This document shows, one piece after another, positions 42,721 through 54,036 of a stretch of 64,000 bases of DNA. The translations under genes and the position numbers were made by a program. Position 1 is the stretch's first letter. The number at the start of each line of letters is the position of its first letter. The notes under the pieces are model-generated. The model was not told the DNA's origin. It saw only the letters and a list, made by a program, of their open reading frames with translations, and searched no databases. Source of the DNA: Tilletia caries (Eukaryota; Basidiomycota; Exobasidiomycetes; Tilletiales; Tilletiaceae); the NCBI GenBank assembly GCA_032718865.1, contig JALUTQ010000039.1:1178001-1242000 (forward strand), in the 5' to 3' direction.

Positions 42721-43590
42721 GGCGAAGCCTAGCCATCTTTTTATGATAGTGTAATAACTCAGTGGTCTAAACGCCTTCCGGGCGATATAATTAATTATAT
42801 TGGAAAAAAGCGTCTACAATTTATTGGGTCTCAGATAATATACCTACACTTTGTCTATTTTATTGAAAATACTTTAAAGCCGAAGGCAAAGGCCGAAGGC
42901 CTCCTTTTAAGCGGTTCATAGATACAAACAAATCCTATAAAAATCGTTACAAAATTTGGACTACGCCTTATCCTCATCTTAATAAACTTTTTTATTATAT
43001 ATAATCGGCGGAGCCGGATACATGGTACCTGAAACAGATCTAGAAAATGGACAACTTCGACTACTTGATGTTGATAACTCCGTTACAGTTCCCGTGGACA
43101 CACACATACGATTTATCGTAACAGGAGCAGATGACTATGCCAAAAATATCTATATTTGTACTTCTTCTAGAACTTCATTTAAGTATAGAATCTATTCCTA
43201 CTTTTTCAAATTCCATATCCGCTCTATCGTCTTTTCTCAAGTAACAACTATATCTCAAAGAATAGAAATATTTATTTATATTGTAGGTAGTTGTATACTT
43301 TTTGGTATTTTTTTTTCAGATGAAAAAAAGACAAGAATTGAATCTTATAATAACCATAACAAAACAAGATCGATCATGCCAATCAAAAAAGCAAGAATTC
43401 TCACTGATTCAATGACTTTCATCATTGGTTGGACTATATCATCTATATTATTAAATCCTTAATAGGCTAAGCCGATTGTAACCCCCCCAAAAAAAATGAT
43501 GACCATGCCATATAACGTTAATGATCTTTAGGCGAATTGAACGAGGCTTAGGCTACCTTTGTTTTATATATCCATAATATAAAATACAGA
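42721..43590. other. Nuclear mitochondrial DNA insert (NUMT), right part, with cox2 fragment
   Basis: A+T-rich mitochondrial sequence resumes directly after the transposon. It contains the second copy of the long direct repeat (42,909-43,016). A cox2 fragment follows: frame from 43,022, [20 protein letters not shown] then [11 protein letters not shown], the region just before the copper-site domain of cytochrome oxidase subunit 2. The match stops at GAD near 43,130 and is followed by A+T-rich, intron-like sequence to about 43,590. Joined to the left part, the original insert would be about 1.3 kb. The right border is approximate. Confidence 0.8.
42909..43016 (+). repeat. Mitochondrial direct repeat, copy 2
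   Basis: Same orientation as 31,573-31,688. It ends in the G+C cluster CGGCGGAGCCG immediately before the cox2 fragment. Confidence 0.85.
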
Positions 43591-43728
43591 TTACGCCTAT
43601 CTTCTTTCGTACTCCAAGAGCCAGAAGCTCTTCTCAGTATATTCACATGTTTCCGCAGGATTCCTGTTTGGAGACCTGAGTCAATGTGGCCCTCGAGACA
43701 GGGCGTAAGCGTGAAGTTCTGCTGGTGA
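43560..43728 (-). ncRNA. Candidate guide (omega) RNA region downstream of Fanzor
   Basis: In TnpB and Fanzor loci the guide RNA is usually encoded at the 3' end of the nuclease gene, overlapping or following its stop codon. Here that interval contains, on the minus strand, a hairpin AAGAGCTTCTGGCTCTT and a CTCGAGG-type short stem. There is no direct evidence of transcription, and no element end was found. This entry is positional inference. Confidence 0.2.
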
Positions 43729-46499
43729 TCATTGGGAGCTGAGCCGCACTTCGTCTTTCGTAAGTGCGCGCAGAAGAATGTTAAACGCGCCCACGTTGTC
43801 ACGTTTACCCCGAAGATGGCAGTAATGCCAGGTCTTGTTCCCACCGATCTTGCTGTGCAGACCGCGTTGAAAGAGGTGCTGCTTCGTCGTGTACTCCTCC
43901 GATGTAACGAGGACATCCTTTTGATGGTTGGGATCAGCTTGTGCTTTGGCCACCAACCGCTCTCGAAATTGCCGATGTCCAAAACGAGCTAAGGTAGCTC
44001 GAGAGCGCTTTGCCAAAACGAACTTGGCAGCTGGTTCCTCGTTTGCTTCATCGCCTTGTACCGCCGCCTCTCGCTGCGGTACGTTGGAATATGGCATTCC
44101 TTGCCGTCGACGTCGGCGCTTGATCATCCGCGCGGTCATGAATTCCGGCAGTACCACCAGGTCGTAGTTGGATACGAGGGCATTAACGGTGCAGTTTTTG
44201 GGCCTGTGTGATGTGTACTCGAAGCCGTTCGTGTGCTCTCAAAATCGACCTTTCGTTAGGGCGGACGAAGTGGGGATGGCTCTTCTTGGCGGCCTTGCGG
44301 GCAGCGCGTTGCTCGGCCGAGCTAGACCGGCCCTTCTTCTTTTTGCCACCTCTTTGCTTGTTGACTCGCCGACGCGCTCGACGTCTTCTTCTGCCGGTAT
44401 CGGTGTCCACCGTGGGCCCCGTCTCATTCTTGAGTTTGTCCAGCTTGGACTGCGCACTTGCGATGCTTGCATGGGCCCGTTCGATGTGCTCGTTGAAACC
44501 CGTCAGATAAGTGTAAAACTGCTGCCGTTGAGCATCGTAGCCGGTAAGCAGATCGCGAGCTCCGGGGTCCAATGCGATGCAGTTTCCGGCTCGCTTTGTC
44601 GGTTCGAAGACTGCTTTGTTGCGCGAGTTCCATCCCTTGTCCAACCCCTGCCGTTTTTCCTTCCTCTGTGTATGGTCCCGTCCAAGCGTCGTGGCTCACA
44701 AGCAAGTACCACTTACGGCCTGTCCTGTGAATGCTGAAGCTTCTGGAAGCTCCCGTGAGGAGCTTGACCCAGTCCGATCGCTTTCTCCTGCGCTCGCCCG
44801 GTCCAGCCAGCATGCGATCTCGCACGTAAAGGTTGGAGTCGATGTGCTTGAGGATGCGTGGGAATAGTGCTCCTCGCTTATCGATGGCGTCTGATGTGAA
44901 GAACAGAACGGATTTATCATCCTCGTCGGCGGAATCAAGTCGATAGGACTTTGTCCATCCACGCTCCAGGTTTGTCTGCGCCGCTCGAGCGTTCGCCGCC
45001 ACCTTGAGGACTTGTTCGCGTTGAAAATTGTGGGGAAGTTCGATGAGGCGTTGACGATTCTGATCGACTGAAGCCCTCTCCTCTGCAGTCATCTTGTTCC
45101 ATTTCGTTTGGCTGAGACAAGTCTGGTCGGCCAAGACGAAGGCATCCGTTTTCTCTCCGACGTCCTTTGCTTTTTGGAGGCGAGCGCGAACCATCTGTCG
45201 CAAAGAGGCCGCCAATGATTCCCACTCCCGGAGCTTTGCTCCAAGTTCTGCCGAAGGATAGAGTCGAAGTCGCAAAGCTCGTAAGCATTCCGGCTCGTTC
45301 CGCTTGGGTGGAGCTCTCTTCTTGTCCTTGGCAGCACGTCGCTCGAAGGCTGCCTTAGAGTCGGCGTCGTAAGATAGCTTGCGCACTTTCTATGAATCTC
45401 TGCTGCCTTCTCCGTCCTCCATCTTTCTTTTTCCCGTATCCCTCTTCGACCCCTTTGGCTTCGTGAGGGAGGAGATATACAAGCCCCGCGCCACGAATGC
45501 ATCCCAAAGCCGCTGAGTTGCCCACGTCCTGCACTCCCAAAAGCTTGCCCCTTCTCGCGCATCCGAAACGTTTTGCCCCATGTCGTTACGAGAGATGAGT
45601 TGCTGTCGACTGAACCGCAGGGATGAAGCAGAAATGATGCCCTGTTCCCGATTGGCTCGTGGCTGATGGACAGTCGTTGCCCATTCCCAATCCTTGCCCG
45701 CAGAAAAGGCGTCTGAAAGCCTTGCGGATTCTTGCGTCCAGCTCTCTCCTGTGATGCCCCACAATCTTCGCGAGAGTCTGCTTGACTCATCCGTAAACCA
45801 TGGTGCGAAAATTGGTGCAGCCGCCAATAAAATCGCCACTCGAACTTCCGCCACCAAGGAGCTCGTCGCAAAGTCAAGAAGGTTGTTGACTTTGGCCTTC
45901 CAGTCATCTTTCTGACTGGACCGGAGTGCTTGAATTAGGGCATCCTGCTTGTCCTTCGCTGGTAGCCGCGCAATAGATTCCCATGATGAGGTGGGCGGTT
46001 GCGGCGGTTGCGGCGGTTGCGGTGGTTGCGATGGTTGCAGTTCGAACCCGGGAGGCGGAGGGGGCCGATCCCTCTCAGCGAGAGTAGGGTCCAGCCACGG
46101 CAGTGGTGGCGGTGCGAGATCTTGCGGTGTTGGCGGTGGCGGCGAAGGGGGGGAGCTGGGTTGGACTGGTAGTGTTCGTAGTCTGCGGGGCCAAGCCGGG
46201 GCGGGAGATCGGGGTCTAGCCACGGCGGCCGTGGCGGAGGAGCTGGGTTAGGATGGCGTGCATCTGAACCAGAGAGAGAGGGTAATGAGTCTGTGTTCAA
46301 AAACATACTCCACGCAAGGACACCACTGCATGTACTCACCACCATCATCATGATCTGCATCCAGCATCGGAATCCCTGTTGGACGTCCGCGAGTTCGTGC
46401 AGCGCTAGGGCCAGCGACGCTCTGCGGCTCGTCCAAGAACTCGATGGGCCTCTTCGCAGGTTCCGGCTGAGTGATATCAAGTGGCGTCAGATCTTGCAT
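43729..46499 (-). pseudogene. Decayed Fanzor (eukaryotic TnpB-like RNA-guided nuclease homologue)
   Basis: Minus strand. Likely start MQDLTPLDITQPEPAKRPI at 46,499; an intron follows ADHDDG (GTGAGT near 46,338). A proline-rich N terminus comes next, then DAFVARGL, and after an in-frame TAG or intron at about 45,390 the text KVRKLSYDADSKAAFER. The Fanzor core follows: LRLYPSAELGAKLREWESLA, ERGWTKSYRLDSADE and SFSIHRTGRKWYLLVSHDAW. RuvC-I is IALDPGARDLLTGYD (Asp at 44,567-44,569), RuvC-II is DLVVLPEFMTARM (Glu at 44,143-44,145), and RuvC-III is KRDNVGAFNILLRAL (Asp at 43,798-43,800). Frame changes lie near 46,150 (seven-C run), 44,640 and 44,190. The zinc-finger segment EEYTTKQHLFQRGLHSKIGG then YCHLRG has lost three of the four expected cysteines. 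Confidence 0.85.
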
Positions 46500-47389
46500 A
46501 GTACGCACAGCTATGCAACAAGATCTCCAGTGATTGCTTACCTCGTACGCAGGCATCTCCTTCATTCACCTCTCCAACACCTCCTGGGATTGGGCAGAAG
46601 CGGTAGAAGGTGGCGCTGTCTCTAAGAAGGGAGGCCGGAGGACGAAGCAAAGAAGGGGATGAGATGGGGAGAGCAGGTTGAAGAACTGGAGAGGGCAAGC
46701 ACTCACCGCGAGGAGAAAGATATACCGGCAGACGATCGTACTCGTAGTATCCAAAGAGAGATCGACGTCTGTTCCGATCAGAGGCAATGCAGTCAGCAGG
46801 CTTCGATCTTCGGGGATCTCGGTCGGATTCGGGAAGCGCGACTTACCGAAGGGACTTGCAAGTTGCAAGGGTGCAAGGGAGGAGAGCAAGCAAGCGTGCA
46901 AGCAAGCAAGCTGAATTGCAGCGACTGCCGATTGGTTGGGCATGAGTAGTCTGGCCTCCGGGTTCCGAGTGTTTCTGGGAAAACCAAGGCGGGCGGTGAG
47001 GAACCCATTGATGCTGAGCAAGCAGAGAGTTGCGATGGAAACATGCAGTGACAGAATATCAGAATTCAAAGGATAAAGGCCACAGAAATCTGCATCTAAA
47101 AGAAATCGATTGGCAACGCCCGGCCCCATTCACGCCAGTCCGGCGCCCTGCGGCGTCCCCATCCCCGTCGGCGTGCCCAATGCAGACACAGCCGCCGCAG
47201 ACAACGTCTGACCCGGCGGCGCCAACACACATCCATACCCACGCAACGCTCTCTTTACTTTTGCGTGAGGATTGTGAGAACAGAAGGCAGGTCGGTATGG
47301 AGGGCTCAGCTATTCAAAGCGTGTTCTCGTCACGTATGCAAACCCCCTGTGTGCAAAAATAGTGGATTACAATTCGGAATGTTGGCACC
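46500..47389. other. Region between Fanzor and the PPR gene, no gene assigned
   Basis: Minus-strand splice-like signals are present (donor near 46,706; acceptor CTCTCCAG near 46,690). They flank a frame reading SLLTALPLIGTDVDLSLDTT, which could be a 5' exon of the Fanzor locus or part of another gene. A GCTTGCTTGCAAGC-type simple repeat lies near 46,885-46,920. I cannot assemble a supported gene. The part next to 47,389 must contain the PPR gene's 3' end. Confidence 0.35.
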
Positions 47390-50357
47390 TCATTGCATTG
47401 CGTTAGAAGATCCCGACCCGGAGCTGGCGACATCTGGACCGTCCCCAGTGACAGATCCAGCCTGCACAGAACCGGCAGCCGCCGCGTCCAGATCGGACGT
47501 CAACACATGCTCCCGCGACACCTCCAAAAGGCGACGCGCCCCTAGGACCTGCTCCGACGAGAAGGACCGCGCCTCCATCCGCCCCACCAGCTCCTTCGCA
47601 GCCTCGACATTGCCCTGGCTCAACTCGACCCGGATCATGGTCTCGTATGTCTGGGAGTTCTTGGGTACCCTCGCGAAGGAGGTGACTTTCATTGCCGCGC
47701 TGGAATCCGAGTCCGAAGGCGCCGGTGCCGCCGGAGAAGGAGACGAAGGGGTAGTCGTCGTGTCGGCTTCAGCACCGTCACCCGTCACTGCCACGTCTGC
47801 GGCCGAATCCGGCATCTGCTCAAAGATCGATCTAGCCTCTGCCAGGCCCGCACTGCCGTCCAGCGCCAATCCCCGAATGGCCACATTGCAGACATATGCC
47901 CCGAGGGGAAGACCCGAGCTCGTCATCGAGCCAACGTACTGTCGAACCAGGTCGGGCCGGTTCGCATTGATGAAGGCGGTGAGAAGTGCTTTGAACACAG
48001 TCGGCTGCGGGCCGAGCGCCTCGGAGCTCTGCTTGTAAAGCTGGATCGCCTTGTCCATATCCTTCAGATTGACGCCGTAGCAATAGACGAGGGATGCCCA
48101 ATGTCTGTCATTTATGCTGCATCCCTTCGCATTGCGCAGTTCTTCGAAAACCGTTTCCACATTTGCCGGTTGGAAAGGCTCAATGTTGCCATAGGCGTCC
48201 AGCAGAAGCTTGTACGTGTACTCGCTGGGTTTGACGTTGGCGTCCAACATCTTCTTGTGGAACGAAAGTGCCTCCGCTCGGTCCTTAGTCTGCACTAAGA
48301 ACTGGATCATGGCGTTGTACGGCGCCAAGCGGGGCCTCGCCTCGTTCCGCTTCTCCATCTTTCCGAAGTAATAATACGCTGCGCGCCGGTCACCCTTCTT
48401 TGCGCAAGCGTTAATGACAATGCTGAAGCTGACCGCATTCAGCCGCATCCTTGTGGAGCGCATCTCCTCGAACAGCTTCACGACCTCGTCGAACCGTCCT
48501 GCACGGGTCAATTTGGACATCATCGTGTTGTACAGGTACGCACTTCTTGGGACGTCAAGCCGTTTGGCTTCCTCGAACAGCTCTTCAGCTGCGGTCGTGT
48601 CCCGGTTGTTCGGGCCTTCAGCGCTGGCGATGAGTGCGCCATAGATCTCAGAAGTAAGGAGTTGACCGGCCTCGATCATGCGATTTTTGCGTTCCAAAGC
48701 GGCATCGGTTTCGCCCGCATGCGCGAGCGCACGAAGCGTGTGATCCTCCAGCTCAAACCAGGCATCAGCCTGCGACTTGGGATCGGCATTCATCTCCGCA
48801 ATGCTGGCCAAGGCGATGGCGTAGAGCTCGTTAAGAGGAGCCAGGTTGTGCTGCCTTCCCACGATCAGCATCAATTCGTTGACGGATTGGGGAGGCGGGT
48901 AGGCGCCCATCGCCACCTTTTCGCGGGTCTTGGCGAGAGCTTCCTCCACTCCGTCCACTAATAGCTTGGGAGTGAACCGCTGCGGACGAAGAATACCAAG
49001 GATCTGGTTGCCAAGATTGACATCGATGAGCTGGACGGGAGGCAGAGAAGAAAGAAGGCCCCCGTTTTCCGGCGGAGAGTCGGAGGAAGCGGGTGAAGTC
49101 GGAACGCTGGACTCGGCCTGCGCTGCGCTGGGAGACGACCGCAGCAGAGGTAGACTTGCATCCTTCCACGGCTGCTTCTGCACAGCCTCTTCCCGCGCGA
49201 TTAAATCGTCTTTGAACTGGGCGTATTGGCGTATTGATGATTTGGCTTGGCGCAGATAAGCTTTGCTGGCACTGTCTAGGTCTTGCTGGTCCGACCCGAC
49301 CTGCCCGATAACTTTGCTGATCGCATCCATGAGGGTGTCCAACTCGGTCCGCTTTTCTTTCCACTCGGCTCGACTTGGCAGACTTTTATTGAGTGCATTG
49401 GCAAGGTTGGCGAGCATGATGTCGCCGACCATGTAACGTTCAGACGATGCCGTGCCCTCAGTTTGAGAGGACGATGGAGAAGCCAAGTTGAGCTCGTTCA
49501 GCTTGGACAACCACCGGAAAGCCGCCATTGGGTCATTGTTGTTGATGTAGCCGCGCATGATGACCTCAAATGTGCTTTTGTGGACGGGTAGCCGTGCAGG
49601 GGCGGAATTTGAGTCGTTGAATTCCTGAGTGGCCTTGAGGAGCCGTTCAAAGATGCCGTCGACCATGTCGGGAAGTTGGAGGGAGAGGGCCGAGCGGAGA
49701 ACAGCGTTGTAGAGTGGGCCTTGGAAGAAGTTGCTCGGTTCTTCTGCGTTGAGGTCACCCTGATTTGCACCTTCAGGGATGAATTTGATTTCACCTGCGG
49801 ATACCTTGGTCTCGAATTCGGTGAGAATGTCGAGAATGTCATGCATAGTCTTGTTCCGTACCTCCAGACTGGGCGACTGGTCAACAGGAGCCTTAGGGTC
49901 TTGCGTCGAAGAGGAAGGCCGGGACGCGGTGCCCCGAGATTTTGATGGTGGTCTTTCGTCGCGGATGCGATGTTGAATGCGTTGCATGTATGGGAACACG
50001 TCCCGTATCGGAGAGGTGTGTCCTTTCCGCGATGTAGGTTGAGTCGCATCCTGGGCTTCCGTCGAGAGCGAGCGCTGACGTGCGGTCTGCGGGAAACAAC
50101 AAGCAGTGCTGTGAGACGGGACGGACTGCGAATGAAGCTCGAAGGTAAATACGTACCTGACAGGATGCATGTGGGCTCCGTATGTTTCCCACCGCCGCTG
50201 CTGTGCTGCCGAGATGGAGGCGTGAGTTGCTTCCACTGGAGGCGGCCGCACTGTGAATGTGAGCAGTACGAAGCGCGGATTGGATCCCAGTGGCCGGAAC
50301 ACGGCCCGCAGCGCGCGCGAGTCGAGGAGGGAGTCTGCAAATGCTGTGCGCGAGCAT
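47390..50357 (-). CDS. Mitochondrial pentatricopeptide-repeat (PPR) protein
   Basis: RNA-binding factor for organelle transcripts. Minus strand, two exons. Exon 1, MLAHSICRLPPRLARAAGRV at 50,357, is Arg/Ala/Ser-rich without acidic residues, a typical mitochondrial presequence. The intron runs from CTGTCAG|GTACGT to CCCGCAG (about 50,094-50,160). Exon 2 is long, about 900 residues. Several PPR motifs are visible in series near 47,950-48,640: AYLYNTMMSKLTRAGRFDEV, AVSFSIVINACAKKGDRRAA, LAPYNAMIQFLVQTKDRAEA, EYTYKLLLDAYGNIEPFQPA and PTVFKALLTAFINANRPDLV. The C-terminal part resembles the fungal translation-activator/maturation type PPR proteins, but the exact target cannot be read. Confidence 0.9.
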
Positions 50358-50977
50358 GGTGCGCCTGTCTGTCTGGAGGAGAATGGGTAGTGGGTGAGTG
50401 TGGTCAGTATGGAGCACAGACGTGCTTTCTTCTTATCCAGCGAGAATTATGCTGAACAGTCTGAAAGGTCAAAGGGTCTTATGGGGTCTCAATCTTATCT
50501 AATCTAATCTAATCTTATCTTGCAGTTTAAATTTTAGAATATCCACCTTTCCCACTTTCCCAGCTTCGGCTTCCACGCACGCTTCCATCTGCTGGAGTCT
50601 CGACCAAACGACCTTCTCACCGTCTTGGCAGGGCAACTTCCTTCAATAATCCCTGCACGCCATTGCTTATTGCTCGTTGTGCGTTCTTTCACGCTGAAGT
50701 TCGAACGAGTAAATTGGCCAAATTATCACTCGCTGCAAGCCAAAACCTTATACATATGCTGAAAGAATAATCCGCTGAAAAGGCGATGGATGACTCTTCC
50801 CACCTCTCTGTCGCACTCATCCAACGCGGCCTCCAAATTCGAAGAGGTATATAAAGAAGCGACTCAGGTTGGTGAATATGCTTCGACGCGCGTTCCCCAC
50901 TTCTCTCCTCGTCGCAGTCTCGCTGACCATCTCCTCCTCTTTTAATTTTGCGCTGTCAAAAGTAGTGTTCAATAACC
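50358..50977. promoter_or_regulatory. Divergent promoter region, PPR gene / aspartokinase
   Basis: About 620 bases between two outward start codons. It contains a short TCTAA-type simple repeat (50,494-50,520) and a TATAAA at 50,850-50,855, 123 bases before the aspartokinase start. Confidence 0.55.
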
Positions 50978-53174
50978 ATGGGGGATCTCTCACTATCATC
51001 CCATACACCTACGCCTGCTTCGGCTTCTGTCCCGCCCGCAGCAGCAGCAGCAGCAGCAGCATCGCGCCCGGTGAGCATAGTACCGCATTCCACGCGCGCT
51101 CCACTCTGCCTGAATGATTATTCTTATGCGCTTGTCTCGCCCAGTGGATCGTCCAAAAATACGGAGGAACATCAGTCGGCAAATTCCTACCGGCCATCGC
51201 GCAGTCCATCGCTCCGTATGTGCCTCTTCCCACCTTCCCTCAGCTGCTGTCTGCCTTCCCGGCCTGCTCACCCACATTGTATGCTTCCCTAATTCCAGCT
51301 CGTATCTACGCGACAATCAGCTCATCATCGTCTGCTCAGCTCGCTCCGGACAGACCAAGGCACTCGGAACCACAAATCTGCTCCTCCAGGCAGCCGCACA
51401 GGCACTCGAGGCAACAGCGGACGAATCCCGCCATGATTCTCCCTCCAGAAGAGGCAGCTACAGTACCCCTGCCTTCCGAGCGCGCGGCAGCTCCAGCGGC
51501 TCAGAACCAAATTCGAACTCCCAAGGTCGCCTCCTCGTCGGCCTAACTTCCAGATCCAACGGAGCTGGGCTCGAGAATTCAGTATCTAGCCTCAGTCTCA
51601 CCGACTCGCCCGGACTCAACCCAGAGACCAGCGCCTCTGACGCCGGAACAGGCCCCTCGCGCCCTGCCGCTTCCAGCTTCCACAACACCGTCGACCGTCT
51701 GCTCAGCGACCACCTCGCCGCCGCCCGGAAAGCTATCACACGCGCGCCCGAGCTCCTGGCACAAGTCATCTCCGACATTGAAGATGATTGCGCCCGCCTG
51801 CGTGACTTCCTCTCTGCCGCTCAGATCATCGAGGAGATCTCGCCCAAGTCCAAGGACATCATCATCGGCGCAGGGGAACGGCTCTCGTGTCGAATCGTCG
51901 TAGGCGCCCTTCGCGATCACGGCATCGACGCCGAACTCGTCACCCTTGACAACATCGTCGACGCGTCCTTCTTTGAAGGGCCCGATGCCGTCCTCGACCC
52001 GGCAAGTCGGCTGGGCAATCACGAGGGCTCCCTCGAACAAAACTTCTACGATCTCCTAGCCGTCCGGCTCGGCGAGCGTCTGCGGCAGTGTAAAGGCGTC
52101 CCCGTTGTCACCGGCTACTTCGGAAACGTACCCGGATCCCTCCTCGCCCAGGTCGGTCGCGGCTACACCGATCTCTGCGCCGCGCTGTGCGCAGTCGGCG
52201 TCAATGCGCAAGAGCTCCAGATCTGGAAGGAAGTCGATGGCGTCTTCACTGCCGACCCGCGCAAGGTCCCCACCGCGCGTCTCATCCCCAGCATCACACC
52301 CGAAGAAGCTGCCGAGCTAACCTACTACGGCTCCGAGGTCATCCACCCTTTCACCATGGAACAGGCCATCAAGAATGCCATCCCGATCCGGATCAAGAAT
52401 GTCGAGAACCCGAATGGGGGCGGGACGGTCATCTTCCCCGACCTGCCGGAGGGTGCCAATGGAGTCGAGGCCGAGCTCTTCCTCGGCGGACGCTTGCAGC
52501 AGCCTAAGACGCCCTCCATCAGCGGCTCCAATACGCCCTGGGGAAGCAACTTCAGCCCATTACCCACGAATGGCGACGGCAGCAGTCCCGCCTTGGGTAA
52601 CGCCTCCCTCCCCACCAACGCCTCCGCCATGCTCCGTCGCGTGCCCACCGCGGTCACCATCAAGGACAAGATGGTCGTCCTGAACGTATCCTCGAACCGG
52701 AAGACGATCTCGCACGCGTTCTTCTCCCGCATCTTCGGCACCCTCGACAAGTACGGCGTCGTCGTCGACCTGATCTCGACCTCGGAGGTGCACGTCAGCA
52801 TGGCCATCCCGAGCTCAAGTCTCCGTCCGCGCACGCTCGAGCGCGTTAAAGGCGAGCTCGATAAAGTCGGCACGGTCTCGGTGCTCCGGGACATGGCCAT
52901 CCTGTCGCTCGTGGGGTCGCATATGCGGCATATGATTGGTGTGGCGGGGAAGATGTTTGCCACGTTGGGAGAGGGGAACGTCAATATTGAGATGATCAGT
53001 CAAGGGGCGAACGAGATCAATATCTCGTGTGTGATTCATGAGAAGTCGGCCCTCAAGGCGCTCAACTTGATTCATTACTCGGTACTGGAGGTGAGTAAGG
53101 GGCCTCAGACCCTTTCTGGTTCTTTTGAGCTATTTCTTTTCTTCCAGGCTGACTGGAATGCGAGCCGAGGCTGA
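50978..53174 (+). CDS. HOM3: Aspartate kinase (aspartokinase, HOM3 type)
   Basis: First step of the threonine/methionine pathway: ATP-dependent phosphorylation of L-aspartate. Exon 1 is MGDLSLSSHTPTPASASV with an Ala run. After a GTGAGC donor and CGCCCAG acceptor (about 51,142) comes WIVQKYGGTSVGKFLPAIAQ, with the KxGGTS catalytic motif. After the next intron come NQLIIVCSARSGQTKALGTT, GERLSCRIVVGALRDHGI, GRGYTDLCAALCAVGVNAQE, LQIWKEVDGVFTADPRKV and ELTYYGSEVIHPFTMEQA. Two ACT regulatory domains follow (VLNVSSNRKTISHAFFSRIF; SHMRHMIGVAGKMFATLGEG), giving allosteric feedback, usually by threonine in fungi. A last intron after HYSVLE leads to the short end ADWNASRG. A Ser/Pro-rich insert lies inside the kinase domain. 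Confidence 0.93.
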
Positions 53175-54036
53175 TAGATGTGATGATTTCTTCCCCCCTC
53201 ACCGACTCTCTTCCTTCATTATTTCGCCTCTCATCACATCCCCACCTTCCCTCCTCTGGGATGTGAAACTGCTGCGGAATCGCCCCTCCACAAACGGGTC
53301 GTCTTCAAATGTCACCTCCTTGCCCGCCTCGTCATTTCAGGTATCGCCAAAGCCATCCAATATGGAAAGCGGGAACTTTGGGCGCGCCTTCTTCTGATTC
53401 TCCCTTCTTCCGGTCGTCGGACGGGACGGAGAGCACGTCGCTCCCGTTGCGCGACTGCACGGCTCCTTTCACGCTTTCACGAGGTCGAAAGTATTCTTCC
53501 CCCGCAGAACTCGCCTTCCTCGACTCGTCCACCTCTTTTTTACTCTTATTCCATATAGACTCGTTCCCCAGATCGCATACATATGGGCGTCTTCCAACAA
53601 GGCAAAAAAACAACATCCCTCAACTCCTAGAGAGCGGAAGGACTCACTCTTCTCTGCAAGTATTCGCGTCTCCAACGGCGACCCCTCCTCTCATCAACCC
53701 CCAAAAGCCCGAAGGCGGCCGGCGTACTTCTTCTTTTTCCTTCCCCGCGCCGCAGGTGTACAATGTTGCCCTTCTCCCTCTTTCCTCTCTTTGTTAACCG
53801 CAACCTCTCCATCTTCCTGTTCTCCCTCGGCCCTCTCTCATAAAAATCCCCCTCGCTCCCATCCTGCTCAAGGATCTTCGATGTATAGCACCCAAATCCT
53901 TTCTTCTTCCCACAAAATCGCACTGACTGCAGCATCTCCCATCTTCGCAGACGACGTGCGGACTACTGCAATGCGTGGTGCTACCCGATATACTCTATTT
54001 CGCTCGTCTGGGGTCGACGTGAATACCTCGCTCGAC
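53175..54036. other. Convergent intergenic region, aspartokinase / ArgJ
   Basis: About 860 bases between two stop codons. Pyrimidine-rich; no conserved frame, repeat or RNA gene seen. Confidence 0.4.

Noticed and set aside
42740..42790. A mitochondrial tRNA near ACTCAGTGGTCTAAACGCC
   Set aside because: D-arm-like and anticodon-like words are present, but the arms do not pair in tRNA geometry.
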